Part shown: piece by piece, positions 60,269 through 64,000 of the stretch | Layout: the number at the start of each line of letters is the position of its first letter | How positions within the stretch are numbered: the stretch's first letter is position 1 | Assembly (NCBI GenBank): GCA_964532465.1 | Contig: CAZHHX010000017.1 | Span: 1 to 64,000 of the forward strand | Length of the DNA: 64,000 nt | Direction of reading: 5' to 3' | Source: JAPLKB01 sp964532465 | GTDB lineage: Bacteria > Desulfobacterota > Syntrophorhabdia > Syntrophorhabdales > Syntrophorhabdaceae | Translations under genes and position numbers: made by a program | The notes under the pieces: model-generated | What the model was told of the DNA's origin: nothing | Database searches by the model: none | The model's input: the letters and a program-made list of their open reading frames with translations, nothing else

Positions 60269-63060
60269 TGTGGAAAAATGATATAATTGCTATCAGTGTT
60301 GGCGGAAAAAAGGTAGGAAAACGAGTTAAAATATTAAAAGCAATGGATATGGGATCGGAAATAAAAATGATCGAGAAAATACCCGTAAATGATTTGCTGC
60401 AGAAAGACAGGAGATTAACTCAAAAATTCCTCCGTATTGCCGGGGTTATGTTTGTCTTTATTGATGCAGAACAAAAAGTAGCCTATATCAATAAGAAAGC
60501 CTGCGATATCCTCGGGTACAAAGAAGAGGAGATAATAGGAAAAAACTGGTTTGATTTTTTTATACCGGAGAACGTGAGAGAGCCTGTAAAAGAGGTATTC
60601 AAACGATTAATGACAGGAGAAATTGAACCGATAGAGTATTTTGAAAACCCTGTTCTCACCCGAGACGGCTGTGAAAGACTTATTTCATGGCATAACGCGA
60701 TATTGAAAGATGAAGACGGCGCAATTGTCGGAACCCTCGGCTCCGGGGAGGATATTACGGAACGCAGGCAGGCAGAGGAAATGCTGCGAGCATCGGAATA
60801 TAAATACCGAATTGTTGCCGACAACACCTATGACTGGGAATTCTGGATAGACCCCAGCGGCAAGATCCTTTATGCCTCACCTTCATGCAGGATTATTACA
60901 GGATACACGCCTGAAGAATTCATTGCGAAACCGGATCTTCTGCACCGTATAGTCCATCCTGACGATAGGTCACTCTTTAATGATCATCGCCATGACGCGA
61001 CAATTAAAAAAACGCCTTGTGAGCTCGAGTTCAGGATTGTCTGCTCTGATGGGTCATTAAAATGGATAGGACATAACTGCCAGCCGGTTTACGATGAGGA
61101 GGGTAACTTTTTGGGAACAAGGGGCAGCAACCGTGATATTACATTTCAGAAGGACTCACAGGAAAGGCTGCGAACAAGCGAAGAAAAATACCATGCCCTC
61201 ATGAATTGCGCCGGTGACGCCATATTGCTGTCCGATGTGAACGGCCATATCCTTGAAGCCAACAAGAAAGCCCAGAGACTTTTCGGGCATGCGAGGAAGG
61301 ATTTCCCTCACATACAAGTGCCGTATAACCTCCACCCTGAAAAAGAACATAAACGGGTAATTGCCGCCTTTAAGAAAATAGTCCGGAAAGGAATAGGCCA
61401 TTTAAACAACACATTTATCCTGAAGAAAAACGGAAAGACAGTATCTGTAGATATAACGGGAAGTGTTATAGAGTATCAGGGCGAAAAGGTTGTCCAGGGT
61501 ATTTTCAGGGATATAACGGAACGAAAAAAGGCCGAAGCCCTGCTTAAGAAATCTGAAGAGCAGTACCGGTCCATATTTGAGAACACCGGAACTGCAACAG
61601 TAATGATTAATGATAATAAAATGATCTCATTAGTAAATACCGGGTTTGAGAAGCTGTCGGGATATACAAAGCAGGAGATCGAAGGGAAAATGAGCTGGAC
61701 CCGGTTTGTTGCGGAAGATGATCTGAAAAAAATGAAACAAAGGCGCATATCGGGAAAAACCGGAAATGATGTCGGCCCGAATAGTTATGAATTCAAATTC
61801 ATCGACAGGCAGGAAAGAATAAAAGATGCCATTATTACCATGTCAGTCATTCCCGGAACAAAAAAGCGTATTGGTTCAATTATAGATATTTCAAAGCATA
61901 AAAAGCTTGAGGAACAACTGCACCATGCCCGGAGGATGGAATCCATCGGAACTCTCGCAGGGGGCATAGCGCATGATTTCAATAACAACCTTACGGTGAT
62001 TATAGGCTGCTCAGAGCTTGTAAAGATGAAGATCAGCGAGGAAAATCCCCTATATCCATACATAGCTCAAATAAGCGAGGCAGGAAAATCTTCAGCTCAA
62101 CTCACGCAGAGTCTCCTTACATTCAGCAGAAAACAGCTCATTCACCTGACGCGCGCAAATCTTGGTGAAATTATTACAAACACGAAAAAGCTTCTATCCA
62201 GGATCATCAGGGAAGATATTGAGCTTAACGTCGTTCTGCCGCCTGACAAAGACTTAACTATCTTTGCCGACAGGGGTCAGATAGAACAGATACTGATGAA
62301 CCTGTCAACTAACGCGCGCGATGCCATGCCGGAAGGAGGATTAATTACCATAAAAGCGGATATGGTAGAATTGGCCGCGGATTTTATCAATAAATACGGC
62401 GACAATGGAAAACCGGGTAAGTATGCCCTTATTTCCGTGACAGACACCGGAACGGGAATACAGGAAAAAGTACTGAAAAGAGTATTTGAACCTTTTTTCA
62501 CCACAAAAAATGTCGGGGAAGGCACCGGGCTCGGTCTTTCCATCATCTATGGGATTGTAAAAAAACATAACGGTTACATTGATGTATCCAGTCTGCCCGG
62601 CAAAGGTACAACATTCACCGTTTATTTACCGGCATTACCTGATGATGCGGCAACAGAGGAACAAAAGAAGCCTGAACTTTTGAGAAAAGGCAGCGGCACA
62701 ATCCTCCTCGCGGAAGACGACGCGGCCGCAAGGGGCGTTACGAAACGTATACTGACCGAATTCGGCTATACGGTTATTGAAGCTGTTGATGGTGATGATG
62801 CTGTAAAAAAATTCTCCAAACACAAAGATCGGATTAAAATAGCAATCCTCGATGTTATTATGCCTCAGAAAGACGGGAAGAAGGTCTATGACAAAATAAG
62901 GAAAATAAAACCTGACATTAAGGTGCTTTTTATGAGTGGCTATACAGCGGATATTATCCATAAAAAGGGCATTGTAGATGATAACCTGAACTTTCTTGCC
63001 AAGCCGGTAACCCCGGACAAGCTACTGCACAAAATCTATGAAATAACAGGAAAAATATAG
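60268..63060 (+). CDS. Multi-PAS hybrid sensor histidine kinase
   Basis: This 930-residue cytoplasmic protein has no membrane segment. It contains four PAS domains, near 55-170 (VMFVFIDAEQKVAYINKKA), 180-295, 300-420 and 425-545. HisKA follows with GGIAHDFNNNLTVI (His near residue 569), then a HATPase (NLSTNARDAMPEGG, GTGLGLSIIYGI) and a receiver domain with Asp near 862 (AILDVIMPQKDG). The kinase and receiver parts resemble those of the protein at 9564-12257. The start overlaps the preceding receptor stop, so it is cotranscribed with the chemosensory genes. It could phosphorylate the sigma-54 regulator upstream; this is an inference. Confidence 0.88.
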   Translation: MWKNDIIAISVGGKKVGKRVKILKAMDMGSEIKMIEKIPVNDLLQKDRRLTQKFLRIAGVMFVFIDAEQKVAYINKKACDILGYKEEEIIGKNWFDFFIPENVREPVKEVFKRLMTGEIEPIEYFENPVLTRDGCERLISWHNAILKDEDGAIVGTLGSGEDITERRQAEEMLRASEYKYRIVADNTYDWEFWIDPSGKILYASPSCRIITGYTPEEFIAKPDLLHRIVHPDDRSLFNDHRHDATIKKTPCELEFRIVCSDGSLKWIGHNCQPVYDEEGNFLGTRGSNRDITFQKDSQERLRTSEEKYHALMNCAGDAILLSDVNGHILEANKKAQRLFGHARKDFPHIQVPYNLHPEKEHKRVIAAFKKIVRKGIGHLNNTFILKKNGKTVSVDITGSVIEYQGEKVVQGIFRDITERKKAEALLKKSEEQYRSIFENTGTATVMINDNKMISLVNTGFEKLSGYTKQEIEGKMSWTRFVAEDDLKKMKQRRISGKTGNDVGPNSYEFKFIDRQERIKDAIITMSVIPGTKKRIGSIIDISKHKKLEEQLHHARRMESIGTLAGGIAHDFNNNLTVIIGCSELVKMKISEENPLYPYIAQISEAGKSSAQLTQSLLTFSRKQLIHLTRANLGEIITNTKKLLSRIIREDIELNVVLPPDKDLTIFADRGQIEQILMNLSTNARDAMPEGGLITIKADMVELAADFINKYGDNGKPGKYALISVTDTGTGIQEKVLKRVFEPFFTTKNVGEGTGLGLSIIYGIVKKHNGYIDVSSLPGKGTTFTVYLPALPDDAATEEQKKPELLRKGSGTILLAEDDAAARGVTKRILTEFGYTVIEAVDGDDAVKKFSKHKDRIKIAILDVIMPQKDGKKVYDKIRKIKPDIKVLFMSGYTADIIHKKGIVDDNLNFLAKPVTPDKLLHKIYEITGKI

Positions 63061-63156
63061 CAATACACAGATATCGTACAAATATATTTTTGCTGCTTTT
63101 GTGCGGACAATGTTTACCATTGAAAACCATATGTTGTATTATGTACAATAGAAACC

Positions 63157-63945
63157 ATGGATGAAATGCTTAACTTTGCCATACATTGCGCTTTTGAATC
63201 CGGAAAAATTCAGAGAAAATATCTGGAAAAAAGCATCAATATTCGCCACAAAGGCGAGACAGACCTTGTTACAGATGTGGACATAGCCTGTCAGGAAAAG
63301 ATTATAGGGCTTATCAGGAAGGCATTCCCTGATGATGATATTATAAGCGAAGAAAAAAAGAACGATTTCCAGGGCGAAAAGAACAGGTGGATTATAGACC
63401 CCCTTGACGGTACGACAAATTACGCTCACGGTTATCCATTTTTTTGCACTTCCATTGCCTACGAAGTGGGTGGGCGTATTACCCACGGGGTAGTGTATAA
63501 TCCCATATTTGACGAATTGTTTTTCGGGAAAAAAGGTTCCGGCGCCTATCTAAACGGTAAAAAAATAGAAGTATCATCAGTCAATGATTTGAAGCAGTCT
63601 TTGTTGAGCACAGGCTTTCCTTACAATATTGCCACGATTGAAAGAAACAATGTTGATCATTTTTTGAATTTTCTTTTTAAAGCCCAGGCAGTAAGGAGAG
63701 ACGGATCGGCTGCCCTTAATCTCTGCTATGTGGCCTGCGGCAGATTTGATGCCTTCTGGGAGTTGAGCCTTCATTCCTGGGATATGGCCGCCGGTGTTCT
63801 GATGGTAGGTGAAGCAGGCGGTACAGTGACAGACATTCATGGCAATGATTTCAACGTGTATCAGGACACGATAGTGGCATCGAATGGTGTTATTCACAAA
63901 GCCATGGTCGAAGCGCTTGAAAAAAATAAGGATGTTTCTCTATAA
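63157..63945 (+). CDS. suhB: Inositol monophosphatase family protein (SuhB-like)
   Basis: This 262-residue protein has the three metal-site motifs of the family: GETDLVTDVD, a glutamate in IISEEKK, IIDPLDGTTNYAHG (Asp81, Asp84) and WDMAAGVLMVGEAGG. Such enzymes dephosphorylate inositol phosphates or related sugar phosphates, and in enterobacteria SuhB also takes part in rRNA transcription. The ribosome site is weak. The 97-bp gap before it shows no clear terminator. The last 55 bases of the window hold nothing recognisable. Confidence 0.9.
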   Translation: MDEMLNFAIHCAFESGKIQRKYLEKSINIRHKGETDLVTDVDIACQEKIIGLIRKAFPDDDIISEEKKNDFQGEKNRWIIDPLDGTTNYAHGYPFFCTSIAYEVGGRITHGVVYNPIFDELFFGKKGSGAYLNGKKIEVSSVNDLKQSLLSTGFPYNIATIERNNVDHFLNFLFKAQAVRRDGSAALNLCYVACGRFDAFWELSLHSWDMAAGVLMVGEAGGTVTDIHGNDFNVYQDTIVASNGVIHKAMVEALEKNKDVSL

Positions 63946-64000
63946 TTTTCAAAAAGTAATGAAAAATGCAAAACAGGCATATAACGGTCTTTGATTTAAA

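Noticed and set aside
1..64000. CRISPR array or prophage
   Set aside because: No regularly spaced direct repeats were found. The phage-type metallopeptidase stands among housekeeping genes without any structural phage gene.

Overview
The gene content points to a strictly anaerobic, probably syntrophic Gram-negative bacterium of the Desulfobacterota/deltaproteobacterial type. The pointers are a trimeric NADH-linked [FeFe] hydrogenase with Rex, a sensory hydrogenase, the mercury-methylation pair hgcAB, a PEP-CTERM protein, sigma-54 control of a chemosensory operon, an NrpR-type nitrogen regulator, and a probable selenocysteine codon in rtcB. A Syntrophorhabdales/Syntrophia-like lineage would fit, but no taxonomic marker decides this. 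No phage or CRISPR array is visible. Mobile DNA is limited to two copies of a 101-bp MITE-like element and two relics of one insertion sequence.

Layout. 0-15 kb: two paralogous orphan ParB-like genes in opposite orientation bracket a FecR-domain surface protein with an outer-membrane barrel, mltG, a thiolase/DUF35 pair, a periplasmic-binding hybrid histidine kinase, a tautomerase and an orphan protein. 15-20 kb: an nrpR-gdhA nitrogen module with an overlooked 52-residue reading frame, then a NarL-type two-component pair. 19.7-31 kb: housekeeping genes (nudC, tRNA-Leu, ribF, a metallopeptidase, archease, rtcB, cobO, pyrF, rlmB, larE, a UMF1 transporter, a PEP-CTERM protein, rpmB). 31-37 kb: rel translationally coupled to a response-regulator nucleotide cyclase, then recD2. 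36.8-38.2 kb: hgcAB. 38.2-46.8 kb: rex-hydC-hydB-hydA-sensory hydrogenase-SpoIIE phosphatase, bracketed by ends of the same decayed IS. 47-49.4 kb: a lipoprotein, a cold-shock protein and a thioesterase. 49.4-63.1 kb: chemosensory genes (CZB-type receptor, sigma-54 activator, STAS, CheA, receptor, CheW, receptor, PAS hybrid kinase). 63.1-63.9 kb: an inositol monophosphatase.

How the genes work together. The hyd operon can couple NADH plus ferredoxin oxidation to H2 formation. Rex (NADH/NAD+) and the PAS-linked sensory hydrogenase with a SpoIIE phosphatase are plausible sensors of redox state and H2. The chemosensory operon has a consensus sigma-54 promoter directly behind an NtrC-type activator gene and lacks CheR, CheB and CheY, so it may serve a non-flagellar output. 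NrpR encoded with glutamate dehydrogenase suggests local 2-oxoglutarate control of ammonium assimilation.

The strongest unusual signals are these. (1) rtcB carries an in-frame TGA exactly at its metal-binding cysteine, followed by a SECIS-like hairpin, next to archease. (2) hgcAB has an IS relic ending about 16 bp before the hgcA start codon. (3) The hydrogenase operon is bracketed by inverted ends of that same IS. (4) Two adjacent chemoreceptors differ by matched 14-residue deletions on both arms of the signalling hairpin. (5) Three 8-bp repeats at 14-bp spacing overlap the rex/hyd promoter.
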